A DNA stretch of 64,000 nt from Tranquillimonas rosea (GTDB lineage Bacteria; Pseudomonadota; Alphaproteobacteria; Rhodobacterales; Rhodobacteraceae), in assembly GCF_900111315.1 (NCBI RefSeq), contig NZ_FOGU01000004.1, positions 1 to 64,000 on the forward strand, given 5' to 3'. Every line of letters starts with the position of its first letter. Position 1 is the first letter of the stretch. Positions 1 to 8,345 of the stretch are shown piece after piece. The notes beneath the pieces were generated by a model. The model was given only the letters and a program-made list of their open reading frames with translations. It searched no databases and was not told the DNA's origin. Both the position numbers and the translations under genes were made by a program.

Positions 1-284
1 AAGATGTTCGCCGCCGACAGGAACGCCCAGTCGAACGTCGTGGTGACGAAGGTGAACAGCCAGTTGAAGACCGCGGAGGCCGAGTCCTGGAAGATCAGCG
101 TGACCAGCACGAAGACGACGATGGTCAGCGACGAGAACAGGAAGACAGGGTTGTGAATATCGAACGTGAGCGGGCCGACGGACTTCTGGATGTTGTCCTG
201 GCCCACCTCGTAGTCGGTGTCGATCGTGTTGACATCGCCGTCTGGTGACGGAATGTCCAACCCTTCGGATGACGTGTCGGACAT
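1..284 (-). CDS. BCCT-family transporter, N-terminal part
   Basis: The gene starts at the ATG whose first base is 284 and runs off the left edge, so only about 94 residues are visible. A purine-rich ribosome binding site (AGGAG) lies about 9 bases upstream. The visible protein has a roughly 40-residue acidic cytoplasmic head, then the motif FDIHNPVF followed by a hydrophobic stretch that looks like a first membrane segment. The HNPVF-type entry into helix 1 is characteristic of betaine/carnitine/choline transporters, which import quaternary ammonium solutes with Na+ or H+. The substrate-determining tryptophan box lies outside the window, so the substrate cannot be named. Confidence 0.75.
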   Translation of the reverse strand, partial: MSDTSSEGLDIPSPDGDVNTIDTDYEVGQDNIQKSVGPLTFDIHNPVFLFSSLTIVVFVLVTLIFQDSASAVFNWLFTFVTTTFDWAFLSAANI

Positions 285-909
285 GCGGCACTTCTCCTAT
301 GTTGGTTATATCGTCCACCTTTCGAACATCTATGCACACGAGAGGGCAAGCCGGCGCTCGCGCTATTCTTCTCAGATGAGATGATGTGCCGCCCGCGAGG
401 GACCACTCGGGTGTCGGATCGGGGAAGAAACCGATCTGTCCTACGGGGCAAAAGCTTTCGTTTGGATTGAAGTCGTCCGCATGGCGACGCCACCCCCACA
501 GGTCAGCGAACGATCGGTCGCAGCCGCCCTGTCCCCGCCCGAGCTCTGCCGCAGTGGCTGATGTTTGACGCGGGCGGCAATGTCGGACCCGACGACGAAG
601 GCGTGCTGGACGCAGTGATCCTGCCGGCTGGGGCGGCTACGGCCCTGTCCAGCGCGGCGCGCTACGAAATGTCTATCTTGCCGTCCTGTCGGAGGTCCCG
701 GCGATGACCGCGTTATTCGCTGCCTTGATGCCGGGGTGCGGCATCGTCGCGAGCCATCACGCGCTGCGGAGAAGGCCGGCAACGCCGGAACGTGGCCGAT
801 CGTTTCCCGGCTATGCACTGGACGTGTAGCGGGTTTCCCGGATCGTCTGTGGTCCAGATGAACCGACAGGCATAGGTCATTGCTGCAACGCAGCGGAAAG
901 GAAAGACCC
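285..909. other. Intergenic region without a supported gene
   Basis: Apart from the BCCT gene's leader at its left end and the small protein's leader at its right end, I see no convincing gene in these 625 bases. Short open frames on both strands have no ribosome binding site or recognisable motif. The stretch may hold decayed coding sequence. Confidence 0.4.
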
Positions 910-1083
910 ATGCAGACCCGTATCAATCACGTGAGCGACGCACGGCTCGACGCGGATGAAATCTATCGCCAGGCGACCGCAATGCGCGCCGAATTCATCA
1001 AGTCTTCGGTCCGGAACCTGATCTCCGGCATCCGCGGCCACGCGGTCAGCGTGTTCTCGTCCCAGGCAGCCGCCAAGGCCTGA
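910..1083 (+). CDS. 57-residue small protein of unknown function
   Basis: The ATG at 910 is preceded by a purine-rich site (AGGAAAG) at a good distance and the frame ends with TGA at 1083. A strong hairpin terminator follows directly, which supports a real, separately terminated transcript. The protein is charged at the N-terminus (ARLDADEIYRQA) and amphipathic afterwards, with no signal peptide, no cysteines and no membrane helix. It resembles the short, helical stress-associated proteins common in Rhodobacterales, but I cannot name a family; it lacks the usual DUF1127 arginine pattern. An upstream in-frame ATG at 880 has a poorer context, so 910 was chosen. Confidence 0.55.
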   Translation: MQTRINHVSDARLDADEIYRQATAMRAEFIKSSVRNLISGIRGHAVSVFSSQAAAKA

Positions 1084-1108
1084 GACCACCCCTTGAGGGG
1101 CAATGCTG

Positions 1109-1146
1109 AAGGCGCCTTCCGGCCATCGCCGGCGGCGCCTTTCTTG
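1109..1146 (+). terminator. Rho-independent terminator after the small protein
   Basis: AAGGCGCC and GGCGCCTT arms enclose an inner CCGG/CCGG stem and are followed by TTCTT. It begins about 25 bases after the TGA of the 57-residue protein and is oriented to end that transcript. Confidence 0.75.
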
Positions 1147-1302
1147 TATCCGGCTGGCGGTCGGTCACATTTCTTGCCAACCGGCACCCAACGACTCCCC
1201 CCGGCTGAATAGCGTCCAAGCCGTTGAATACAGGCGAACCATCAACGCGACGAACTGGCCTCGGCGCCGACATATGCGTTCGCCCACCCCGATGCGCTCG
1301 GG

Positions 1303-3204
1303 TCAGCTGCGGAAGCTGCCCTCGTCGTCTTGGATGGCATCCTGAGGGACATCGTCGAAGGACGCATAGTTCATGTTGTAGAGGCGCGAATAGAGCCCGC
1401 CATGCTCCATGAGCTCGCCATGTGTTCCGGTCTCGACCAGGCGTCCCTCCTGAAGCACCGCGATCCGGTCGGCACCGCGGATCGTCGCCAGCCGGTGGGC
1501 GATCACGAGCCCGGTCCGCCCCTCGAGCACGGTCTGCAGCGCCTTCTGGATCTGCATCTCGGTGTAGCTGTCGATATTGGCCGTGGCCTCGTCCAGGACC
1601 AGGATCCGGGCGTCCGCCACGAGCGCCCGCGCAAAGCTGATGAGCTGACGCTGCCCGAGGCTGAGGTTGCCGCCGCGCTCGCCGAGCTGGGTCTCGTAAC
1701 CCTGAGGCAGCGCCTCGATGAAGTCGTGCGCGCCCACGGCCGTCGCCGCCGCGACCACCTCTTCGAAGGAGGCCTCGGTCTTGCGGTAGCGGATGTTCTC
1801 GAGCACCGAGCCTGTGAAGAGAAACGGCTCTTGCAGCACCATGGCGATCTCGCGCCCGAGGCTCTCCTGCGTGACGTCGCGGACATCTTGGCCGCCCACG
1901 CGGACCGCGCCCTCGTCCACGTCATAGAAGCGATGGATCAGCGCCATGGCCGATGACTTGCCCGAGCCGGTGGGGCCCACGAGAGCCACCGTCTCGCCCG
2001 GATTGACCTTGAAGGAGATGTCCGTGAGCACCGGCTTGTCGGGGTCGTAGCCGAAGGTGACGTGGTCGAACTCCACGCGCCCATCCATGTCGTGCGTCAG
2101 CTCCAGCGCGTCCGGCTTGTCGGTCACGTCGAGCTCCACGTCCAGAACCTCGGTCAGCCGCTGGCCCGAGGCCATGGCGCGCTGCATCACCGAATACTGC
2201 ATCGTCAGCGACCGGATCGGATCGAAGAAGCGCTGGATATAGAAGATGAAGGCCACCATGACGCCCACGTCCAGCGTCTGACCGAGCACCATGGAGCCGC
2301 CGACAACCACCGTCACGGCCATCGCGATGCCGGTGAGCGTATCGACGATGGGCACCATGATCTGCGCGTAGCGCGAGGCCCGCAGATGCGCCTGGAGCGT
2401 GTCGTAGGCCATGGTGGTGTAGAGGTCGAAGTTGACCCGCTCGCGCTCCATTCCCTGCACCGCGCGGACGCCGTGGATCGCCTCGGCCAGCGCGCCGTTG
2501 ACGCGGGAATTGGCCTCGTGGGCGGCGGTGAAGGCGGCGCGCGCCCGCGGCAGCCAGACGATGCGCACCAGGAACAGGGTCGGAATCACGCCCAGCACCA
2601 TCAGCGCCAGCGGCGCGTCGAGCCAGAGCATGACCGCGACGATACCGAACAGCAGGACGATGTCGCCGATCGAGAGCACGCAGGTCTCGAGGAACTCCTG
2701 CATCGAGTTCACGTCGCCCTGCAGCCGCGACATCAGGCGGCCGACCTCGGTCTTGTCCATGAACTTGAGCGAGATGCGCTGAAGGTGCTCGAACATCGCG
2801 CGCCGGATATCGAACAGCACGTTCTCCGCCACCCGGCCCACGCTCATCTCCTGCACCCATGAGGCGCCGAAGTTCACCAGCACCGCGGCGCCGAAGGCCA
2901 GCGCGCACCAGACAAGCGCACCGGGGTTGGCGTCCTCGCCCGCCAGGCCGCTGTCGATGGCGTAACGGATGATCAGCGGGATCAGAAGTTGCATGGCGGT
3001 GAAGGTCAGCACGGCGGCGCAGGCCAGCCAGACCCGGCTCTTGTAGGGCTCGACGAACTTCCAGATCCGTCCCACGACCTTGCCGTCGAAGACGCGACCG
3101 AACATCTCTTCCTCGACGCGGTGCGAGCCCACGACAGCGCGGAAGGGCCGCCGGCCGTCGTCGCGCACGTCGTTGGTGGCAGTCTCCATCTCGGCACCGC
3201 TCAT
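1303..3204 (-). CDS. ABC exporter half-transporter, second subunit
   Basis: The 633-residue protein has an N-terminal six-helix exporter domain (about residues 50-350) and a C-terminal ATPase domain. Walker A reads GPTGSGKSS, Walker B ends in the canonical LDEAT with its catalytic glutamate, and the signature is the unusual LSLGQ instead of LSGGQ. It is translated directly after the neighbouring subunit: its ATG overlaps the TGA of the upstream gene as ATGA. The pair should form a heterodimer in the inner membrane exporting drugs, lipids or peptides; the sequence does not reveal the cargo. The degenerate signature complements the altered Walker B of the partner, as in asymmetric exporters such as TM287/288 and BmrCD. 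Confidence 0.9.
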   Translation of the reverse strand: MSGAEMETATNDVRDDGRRPFRAVVGSHRVEEEMFGRVFDGKVVGRIWKFVEPYKSRVWLACAAVLTFTAMQLLIPLIIRYAIDSGLAGEDANPGALVWCALAFGAAVLVNFGASWVQEMSVGRVAENVLFDIRRAMFEHLQRISLKFMDKTEVGRLMSRLQGDVNSMQEFLETCVLSIGDIVLLFGIVAVMLWLDAPLALMVLGVIPTLFLVRIVWLPRARAAFTAAHEANSRVNGALAEAIHGVRAVQGMERERVNFDLYTTMAYDTLQAHLRASRYAQIMVPIVDTLTGIAMAVTVVVGGSMVLGQTLDVGVMVAFIFYIQRFFDPIRSLTMQYSVMQRAMASGQRLTEVLDVELDVTDKPDALELTHDMDGRVEFDHVTFGYDPDKPVLTDISFKVNPGETVALVGPTGSGKSSAMALIHRFYDVDEGAVRVGGQDVRDVTQESLGREIAMVLQEPFLFTGSVLENIRYRKTEASFEEVVAAATAVGAHDFIEALPQGYETQLGERGGNLSLGQRQLISFARALVADARILVLDEATANIDSYTEMQIQKALQTVLEGRTGLVIAHRLATIRGADRIAVLQEGRLVETGTHGELMEHGGLYSRLYNMNYASFDDVPQDAIQDDEGSFRS

Positions 3205-5039
3205 CGCGCGTCCTCCATCTCGGCGATCACGTCGTCCTCGGGCCGGGTCTGCAGAGCGTGCAGCGCCGCGTAGCGGCCGCCCTTCGCCAGCAGTTCGTCG
3301 TGGGTGCCCTCCTCCACGACGCGGCCCTTGTCGAGGAAGAGGATCCGGTCGGCATGCATCAGCGAGGCAAGCCTGTGCGCGACGATCAGCGTCACGCGAC
3401 TGTCGGCCTCCTCCTCCATCGCCGCGCGGATACGCGCCTCGGTTGCCGCATCGATCGCGGCGGTGGAATCGTCGAAGACCAGCACGTTCGGGCGCTGCAT
3501 CACGGTCCGAGCGATGGACAGCCGCTGCCGCTGACCGCCGGAGAGCGACACGCCGCGCTCACCGACCACGGTGCCATATTGTTCGGGCAGACCGATGATG
3601 TAGTCGTGCAGCTGCGCCGAGCCCGCCGCCCCTGCGATGCGGGTGTCGGTGGCCCAGGGATCGGCATAGGCGATGTTGTTCTCGAGCGTCGTGGTGAACA
3701 GGAAGCTGTCCTGCTGCACCACTGCCGCCGCACGGCGCAGATCGTCGAGCCGCACATTGCGGATGTCCTGCCCGTCGATGGAGATCGTGCCGTCGGTCAC
3801 GTCGTAAAAGCGCGGTATCAGGTGCGACAGAGTCGACTTGCCGCTACCGGGCGGGCCGACGATGCCCACTGTCTCGCCGCGCGTCGCCTCGAAGCTCACG
3901 CCGTTCAGGATAGGGCTCTCGGGCGCGTCGGGATAGGCGAAATGGACGTCCTCGAAACGCAGCGTGCCCGCGCCGATCTCCAGCGGCTTGGCGTCCGGGG
4001 CATCCTCGATCTCGACCTCGCGGTCGAGCAGGTCGAAGACCCGCCGACCGCAGGTGCCGGCGCGGGCAAAGGCGTTGACCATGAGCCCGAGCTGCCGGAC
4101 CGGCATCTGCAGGATGGTCATGAAGGTGAGGAAGGTGGTGAGCTCGCCCACCGTCAGGCTGCCCGCGATCACCTTGCCGCCGCCGACCCAGAGCACCAGC
4201 CCCATCGCCGCGAAGAAGGACAGCGTCATCGCCGAAGAGTTCCGCACCCGCAGCGCCACCCGGTGAAACGCCAGCTGCATCGCCCTGGCCGAGGCGCGGT
4301 CGAACTTGAACATCTCGTGCCGAAAGCCCGCGAAGGCCCGTACGACGCGGATGCCGCCGAGGTTTTCCTCCATCACCCGTGTCAGCACCGCCAGGCGGTC
4401 CTGCAGTTCCAGCCACGTGGCCCGCATGCGCAGTTGCGTGGCCGAGGAACGCCAGGCGACGAAGGGCGCGAAACAAAGCGCCACGAGCGCCAGCACCGGA
4501 TCGATCGAGACCATGACCGCCGCCCCCACGCCGATCAGCACGGTCAGCAGGATCGTCCGGATGAAAGCGGTGGAGAAGTACATCCGCACGCCTTCGAGGT
4601 CGAGGATGCCCAGTGTCACGAGATCGCCCGAGTGGCTCTTGTCGTGGAAGGAGAAGCTCAGCCGCTGGGTCTTGTCGTAAACGGCGAGGCGAAGCGCGTA
4701 ACCCACCCTGTGGCCGAGGTTTTCGGCGGTGTAGTTCTGCGCCATGGTAAAGACACCCCGCAGGATGGAGACCACCAGCAAGGTGAGCGCAGTCAAGAGC
4801 AGCGCGCCCTGCGCGGTCTCGTCGGGCCGCTCGAGAAGCCCCTGCGTCTGGTCGACGGCGCGTCCCAGCAGCAGCGGAATGGTCAGTTGCAACCCGGCAG
4901 CGATCAGAGTCGATACGACAGAAATGGTGAAGAGCAGCGGGTGATCGAGCGTCATCCGCGTGATGCGACGGATCGGCCCTTGCCCGGCCTCCCTGTGAGC
5001 GCTGCGAAGGGCGGCTTCCGGGTCGCTGGGCGCGGTCAT
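3201..5039 (-). CDS. ABC exporter half-transporter, first subunit with altered Walker B
   Basis: This 612-residue protein begins at an ATG with a GAGGAG site upstream and is the first gene of a two-gene operon. A six-helix export domain (about residues 35-330) precedes the ATPase domain, with Walker A GPPGSGKST and a canonical LSGGQ signature. The residue after the Walker B aspartate is aspartate (FDDST), not the catalytic glutamate. It can therefore build one normal and one impaired ATP site only with its partner, which keeps the glutamate but has an LSLGQ signature. The family exports hydrophobic compounds, lipid A-like molecules or peptides; the cargo is unknown. Confidence 0.9.
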   Translation of the reverse strand: MTAPSDPEAALRSAHREAGQGPIRRITRMTLDHPLLFTISVVSTLIAAGLQLTIPLLLGRAVDQTQGLLERPDETAQGALLLTALTLLVVSILRGVFTMAQNYTAENLGHRVGYALRLAVYDKTQRLSFSFHDKSHSGDLVTLGILDLEGVRMYFSTAFIRTILLTVLIGVGAAVMVSIDPVLALVALCFAPFVAWRSSATQLRMRATWLELQDRLAVLTRVMEENLGGIRVVRAFAGFRHEMFKFDRASARAMQLAFHRVALRVRNSSAMTLSFFAAMGLVLWVGGGKVIAGSLTVGELTTFLTFMTILQMPVRQLGLMVNAFARAGTCGRRVFDLLDREVEIEDAPDAKPLEIGAGTLRFEDVHFAYPDAPESPILNGVSFEATRGETVGIVGPPGSGKSTLSHLIPRFYDVTDGTISIDGQDIRNVRLDDLRRAAAVVQQDSFLFTTTLENNIAYADPWATDTRIAGAAGSAQLHDYIIGLPEQYGTVVGERGVSLSGGQRQRLSIARTVMQRPNVLVFDDSTAAIDAATEARIRAAMEEEADSRVTLIVAHRLASLMHADRILFLDKGRVVEEGTHDELLAKGGRYAALHALQTRPEDDVIAEMEDAR

Positions 5040-5877
5040 CTGTCTTCTCCTCGCTCGAACGCGCGCGTGTCCGGCTGCGGACGCGCGACACGGAAGCCGT
5101 TTGGTGCAAGTGGGCTCGACCGGACGGCGAACCCCGGGCGGCGCGTCCGGGAGGGCGCGGCGTCGGTCTCAGGCGAGATAGCACGGCGCTGCCCCAAGGT
5201 CAGCCCCGGACAGCGCACATGCGTTTACCTCCGAGCCAAGCTCTTGCGGCTCGGGTGGGATACCAGATCAGCGCTAAACTGCGTCCCGGCGGAACAGCGC
5301 TCAAGGAACTGATTGGTAGGAACTATTGCCGTTGCGGATGGATCACCATCGACGCCGATCACCTCCCGCACTCGTCCGCACCACAGCGAACAATTCAACG
5401 GGTCAGGCTCCTGTCAGAGCGGGCGATGGTTCAACGCCGAGACGCATTTTCAGCGATCAGACCACGTCTCCACACCCGAGCCGGTGCTAGAAAGCCGCGG
5501 TTCAAGTCTTCCTCTTCAAATCCCGACGCGCACTGATCCGGATAGCCGAACAAGCAGTCGGTGACCCCCGGTTTTCCGAGAATGACCGAGCGCGACCAAT
5601 GGACATGTCCGAACAGCCAAGCCGCCGGCTGTTAAATCTCGAGTACCGTCCGCGGATCTTCGGTGAGACCGCCGAGAGCGTAAAACGTCGTTGGTACCAA
5701 GGATTGGTGGCGGAGAGAGAGTCCTCAAGATATATCTTATAATAATCTGTTATTTATACATATTCCCACTGTGTATCAGATTTATACCCCATATCATACC
5801 ACTCTTTGAACATCGACCGCGACTGGAGTTCCCCCGGTCGCGTGGACACAAGTCAGCTTTCATAGGAAGGTGTCCAC
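5040..5877. other. Non-coding stretch left of the IS3 remnant
   Basis: No open frame here has a ribosome binding site or recognisable motif. The first ~150 bases must contain the promoter of the ABC exporter operon. A small hairpin (CCGAGCC/GGCTCGG, about 5231-5254) has no T-run. From about 5710 to 5800 the sequence becomes clearly AT-rich, unlike its surroundings, which suggests foreign or decayed DNA next to the insertion sequences. GC content rises again at the IS3 remnant. Confidence 0.4.
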
Positions 5878-6300
5878 GTGCCGAGAACGAGGAACCCGTA
5901 GCCTGCGGATTTCAGGGACCATATCATCGCGTTGCCGAGATCCGGGCGCAGTCTCGAGAGCTTGGCGCGGGAGTTTGAACCCTGCGCGGCAACGGTCGCC
6001 GGCTGGGTCAGACAGTCCGGTATCGATGCCGGGGTCAGGGACGACGGCCCCACCAGTCTGGAACGCGAAGAGCTGGCGCGCCTACGCAAAGAGAACCGTC
6101 AGCTTCGGATGGAGCGCGACATTCGGCGGTGCCTCACCCTATTTTGCTCGGGACGAGCTCGGCTCGTCGAGGTCTTCAATATCATGACCGCGAACCAGGC
6201 CGTGTATCCCGTGCAGTTGATGGCGAGGGCCATGGGGGCCTCATGCAGCGGTGTCTCATGCCTGGCAGCGCCGCGCGCCGTCCAAGCGCGCCGTCGCTGA
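5878..6300 (+). pseudogene. Decayed IS3-family transposase remnant (orfA plus start of orfB)
   Basis: Read from a GTG at 5878 with AGGAAGG upstream, the frame begins like an IS3-family OrfA but meets an in-frame TAG at 5899-5901, where related proteins usually carry an aromatic residue. After the stop the OrfA pattern continues: RSLESLAREF, the helix-turn-helix ATVAGWVRQ and the leucine-zipper-like LRKENRQLRMERDI. The frame then shifts, with ARDELGSS visible in another frame. From about 6180 the beginning of an OrfB (MTANQAVYPVQLM) is readable, again with frame changes, until the next element begins at 6302. The catalytic domain is absent. It is dead transposase DNA into or beside which the neighbouring element inserted. 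Confidence 0.75.
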
Positions 6301-6366
6301 TTGGTCTGCCCCCAGAAAAGTGGTCCTTCCTGAAGTAGGCTTTCGAGCCAGATGGAGGACGAACGA

Positions 6367-6645
6367 ATGGGACAGAAGAGACACAAGCCGGAGGAGATCG
6401 TGGCGAAGCTTCGGCAGGTCGACGTGCTGGTATCGCAAGGCCGATCGGTGGCCGAAGCGGTGCGGTCGATCGGTGTGACGCAGTTCACCTATTACCGCTG
6501 GCGCAAGGAGTTTGGCGGGCTGAAGACCGACCAGGTGAAGCGCCTCAAGGAGCTCGAGAAGGAGAACGAGCGGCTGCGGAAGGCCGTCTCCGATCTCACG
6601 CTCGAGAAGCTGATCCTCCGGGAGGCCGCCTCGGGAAACTTCTGA
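6367..6645 (+). CDS. IS3-family transposase OrfA
   Basis: The 92-residue protein has an N-terminal helix-turn-helix (KPEEIVAKLRQVDV to TQFTYYRWRKEF) that binds the element's ends, followed by a leucine-zipper helix with LKELEKENERLRKAV. The ATG at 6367 has GGAGG 8 bases upstream; an ATG at 6352 in the same frame overlaps the ribosome binding site and is less likely. The stop at 6643-6645 lies just after a heptamer suited to -1 frameshifting. OrfA therefore probably exists both alone and as the N-terminal part of the OrfAB transposase. Confidence 0.88.
   Translation: MGQKRHKPEEIVAKLRQVDVLVSQGRSVAEAVRSIGVTQFTYYRWRKEFGGLKTDQVKRLKELEKENERLRKAVSDLTLEKLILREAASGNF
6633..6639 (+). other. Probable programmed -1 frameshift heptamer (GGGAAAC)
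   Basis: In the orfA frame the codons are GGA AAC preceded by G, which fits the X XXY YYZ slippery pattern with the correct phase, four bases before the orfA stop. Slipping back one base leads into the open orfB frame, which reads without a stop from this point to 7535. IS3-family elements use this mechanism to make the fused transposase; the use of this particular heptamer is inference. Confidence 0.65.
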
Positions 6646-6695
6646 GCCCCGCCCGCCGCCGAGCCTGTGTCGAGCATGTCCGGCAGAAGTTCGGC

Positions 6696-7535
6696 GTGTC
6701 GGAACGGTTCGCCTGCCGGGTGTTCGGCCAGCATCGCTCAACGCAGCGCAAAGTGCCGCACGGCCGGGCCGATGAAGACGCGCTGACCGCGGACATCATC
6801 GCGCTCGCCAGCCAGTATGGGCGCTACGGCTATCGCCGGATCGCGGCCATGCTGCGGGACGCCGGCTGGGCCGTGAACGTGAAGCGCGTCGAGCGAATTT
6901 GGCGACGGGAGGGGCTGAAAGTGCCCTCGAGGCAACCGAAAAAGGGGCGGCTCTGGTTGAACGACGGATCTTGCATCCGCCTTCGCCCTCAGTGGGCAAA
7001 CCACGTCTGGTCCTACGACTTCGTCGAGAGCCGGACCCATGACGGTAGGAAGTTCCGCATGCTCAATGTCATAGACGAGTTCACCCGGGAATGCCTGGCG
7101 ATCCGGATCGACCGGAGGCTCAATTCGACCGCCGTGATCGATGTCCTGACCGACCTGTTTATCCTTCGGGGAGTGCCCGGCCACGTCCGATCCGACAATG
7201 GCCCCGAGTTCATCGCCACGGCCGTGCGGGGCTGGATCGACACGGTGGGAGCGAAGACGGCGTTCATTGAACCAGGTAGCCCTTGGGAAAACGGCTACTG
7301 CGAGAGCTTCAACTCGAAGCTCCGGGACGAGCTTCTGAACGGAGAGATCTTCTACTCGCTGGCCGAGGCCCGCGTGATCATTGAGGCGTGGAGGGTTCAC
7401 TACAATACCGTCAGGCCCCACTCCTCGCTGGGTTATCGACCACCAGCTCCGGAGGCCATTCACTGGCCGTCCCGCGATGGCGGATCACCCCCGCCTCAGG
7501 CATCTACCTTGGCGCCGAGACCCGTCATGCACTAA
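6696..7535 (+). CDS. IS3-family transposase OrfB (DDE integrase core)
   Basis: This part encodes the catalytic domain. An HTH_21-like segment (YGYRRIAAML) is followed by the rve-type core, with the aspartates of WSYDFVES and VRSDNGPEF and the glutamate of SPWENGYCESFNSKLRDELL. The C-terminal HSSLGYRPPAPEA is typical of the IS407 group. The first ATG of the frame is 6696, but the frame is open upstream to the slippery heptamer, so the active protein is probably the OrfA-OrfB fusion. The catalytic triad is intact and the element may be functional. Confidence 0.9.
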   Translation: MSERFACRVFGQHRSTQRKVPHGRADEDALTADIIALASQYGRYGYRRIAAMLRDAGWAVNVKRVERIWRREGLKVPSRQPKKGRLWLNDGSCIRLRPQWANHVWSYDFVESRTHDGRKFRMLNVIDEFTRECLAIRIDRRLNSTAVIDVLTDLFILRGVPGHVRSDNGPEFIATAVRGWIDTVGAKTAFIEPGSPWENGYCESFNSKLRDELLNGEIFYSLAEARVIIEAWRVHYNTVRPHSSLGYRPPAPEAIHWPSRDGGSPPPQASTLAPRPVMH

Positions 7536-7716
7536 GACTGAAACCGGACCACCCGATAGGGGCAGGCCACATTTTTCGCGACTTCAGGAAGCGCCCCGAG
7601 CGCGCGCTCGATTCCAGCCACGCATCCGCCGCAGCGGATCGAAGGTGCTGAGAGCGTGACCGTTCCGGCCGTCTCGGTTTTTCTCGCGGCGGAAGCCGTC
7701 ACGGTACTATCCCTTG

Positions 7717-8334
7717 TTAAGCTAGTGATCCGTAAGGCGCATCGTCCTTCGATTTCTTGACGGCTGTCAAACTTCCAAGGGTTGGTGAGGTTATTGCCCC
7801 TGTTTCCCGGGCTAAAACCAGTTCATCCGCCGTGGCAGCTACCTCCTCCACCCAGGCCATCAGTGAGGCGGTTTCGGGCGGCAACTGCATAGCCAGACCT
7901 CCGGCGAAAATGTCGAAAGCTTGACGGTTGAGCGCATTGAGACCCACGAGAACGGGCACGCCCGCAGCCAGAGCCTCAGCAATCACGTCACGAAACCCCC
8001 TACCCTCGGCTTCATGCTTGCCGAACTTGTTGATGATCAGAAGATCCGCATCTGAGGATAGGTTTGCCGCGACGAGCCCTACGGCCCTTTCCAACGCGGT
8101 CGGGTCAAGACGGCAGCCTTTGGCCTGCAGACCAAGATTCTGACTGATGCGCAGGACAGGTCCATCCGGTAGCACGCGGACATCCATGTCGCACGGACCC
8201 GCATCATCGCGCTCGCTGTTAATCTGGACAGTCCCGCTGCATCTGAGACCCCGAGCAGCCAGATCAGTTGCCAGACGCTCTAGGACAAGGTCGGTGTCGC
8301 CGCGCCCCGGCGCCATCGTGTAGGCAAGTTTCAT
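7717..8334 (-). CDS. DUF2478-family protein, last gene of the nar operon
   Basis: The 205-residue protein begins MKLAYTMAP at an ATG preceded by GAGGAG, which overlaps the end of moeA; a longer frame from 8358 lacks a site. DUF2478 proteins are NTPase-like and usually sit near molybdenum transport or molybdenum-enzyme genes. Here the domain covers almost the whole protein, with the conserved DLLIINKFGKHEAEG segment around residue 100. I see no intact P-loop at the N-terminus. Position behind moeA suggests a role in molybdate handling or cofactor delivery to NarG, which is inference. It is 12 bases from moeA and surely cotranscribed. Confidence 0.75.
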   Translation of the reverse strand: MKLAYTMAPGRGDTDLVLERLATDLAARGLRCSGTVQINSERDDAGPCDMDVRVLPDGPVLRISQNLGLQAKGCRLDPTALERAVGLVAANLSSDADLLIINKFGKHEAEGRGFRDVIAEALAAGVPVLVGLNALNRQAFDIFAGGLAMQLPPETASLMAWVEEVAATADELVLARETGAITSPTLGSLTAVKKSKDDAPYGSLA

Positions 8335-8345
8335 TTCTGGTCTCC

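Larger units (their letters stand above)
6302..7569 (+). mobile_element. Complete IS3-family (IS407-group-like) insertion sequence
   Basis: About 1,268 bp. The left end reads TGGTCTGCCCCC...GTGGTCC and the right end, reverse-complemented, reads TGGCCTGCCCC...GTGGTCC, so imperfect terminal inverted repeats beginning TG and ending CA are present. It carries orfA and orfB in the IS3 arrangement with a -1 shift between them. I find no matching target-site duplication: the flanks are TGAT on the left and CATT on the right. This suggests that one side was rearranged after insertion. Confidence 0.8.

Noticed and set aside
3258-5312. 684-residue open frame on the plus strand opposite the ABC exporter
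   Set aside because: It is antisense to a gene with clear ABC motifs, has a low-complexity His/Arg/Glu-rich composition typical of a GC-rich shadow frame, and no family motif.
6298-7573. Target-site duplication of the IS407-like element
   Set aside because: TGAT on the left and CATT on the right do not match at the ends I inferred; the element ends may be off by a base or two.
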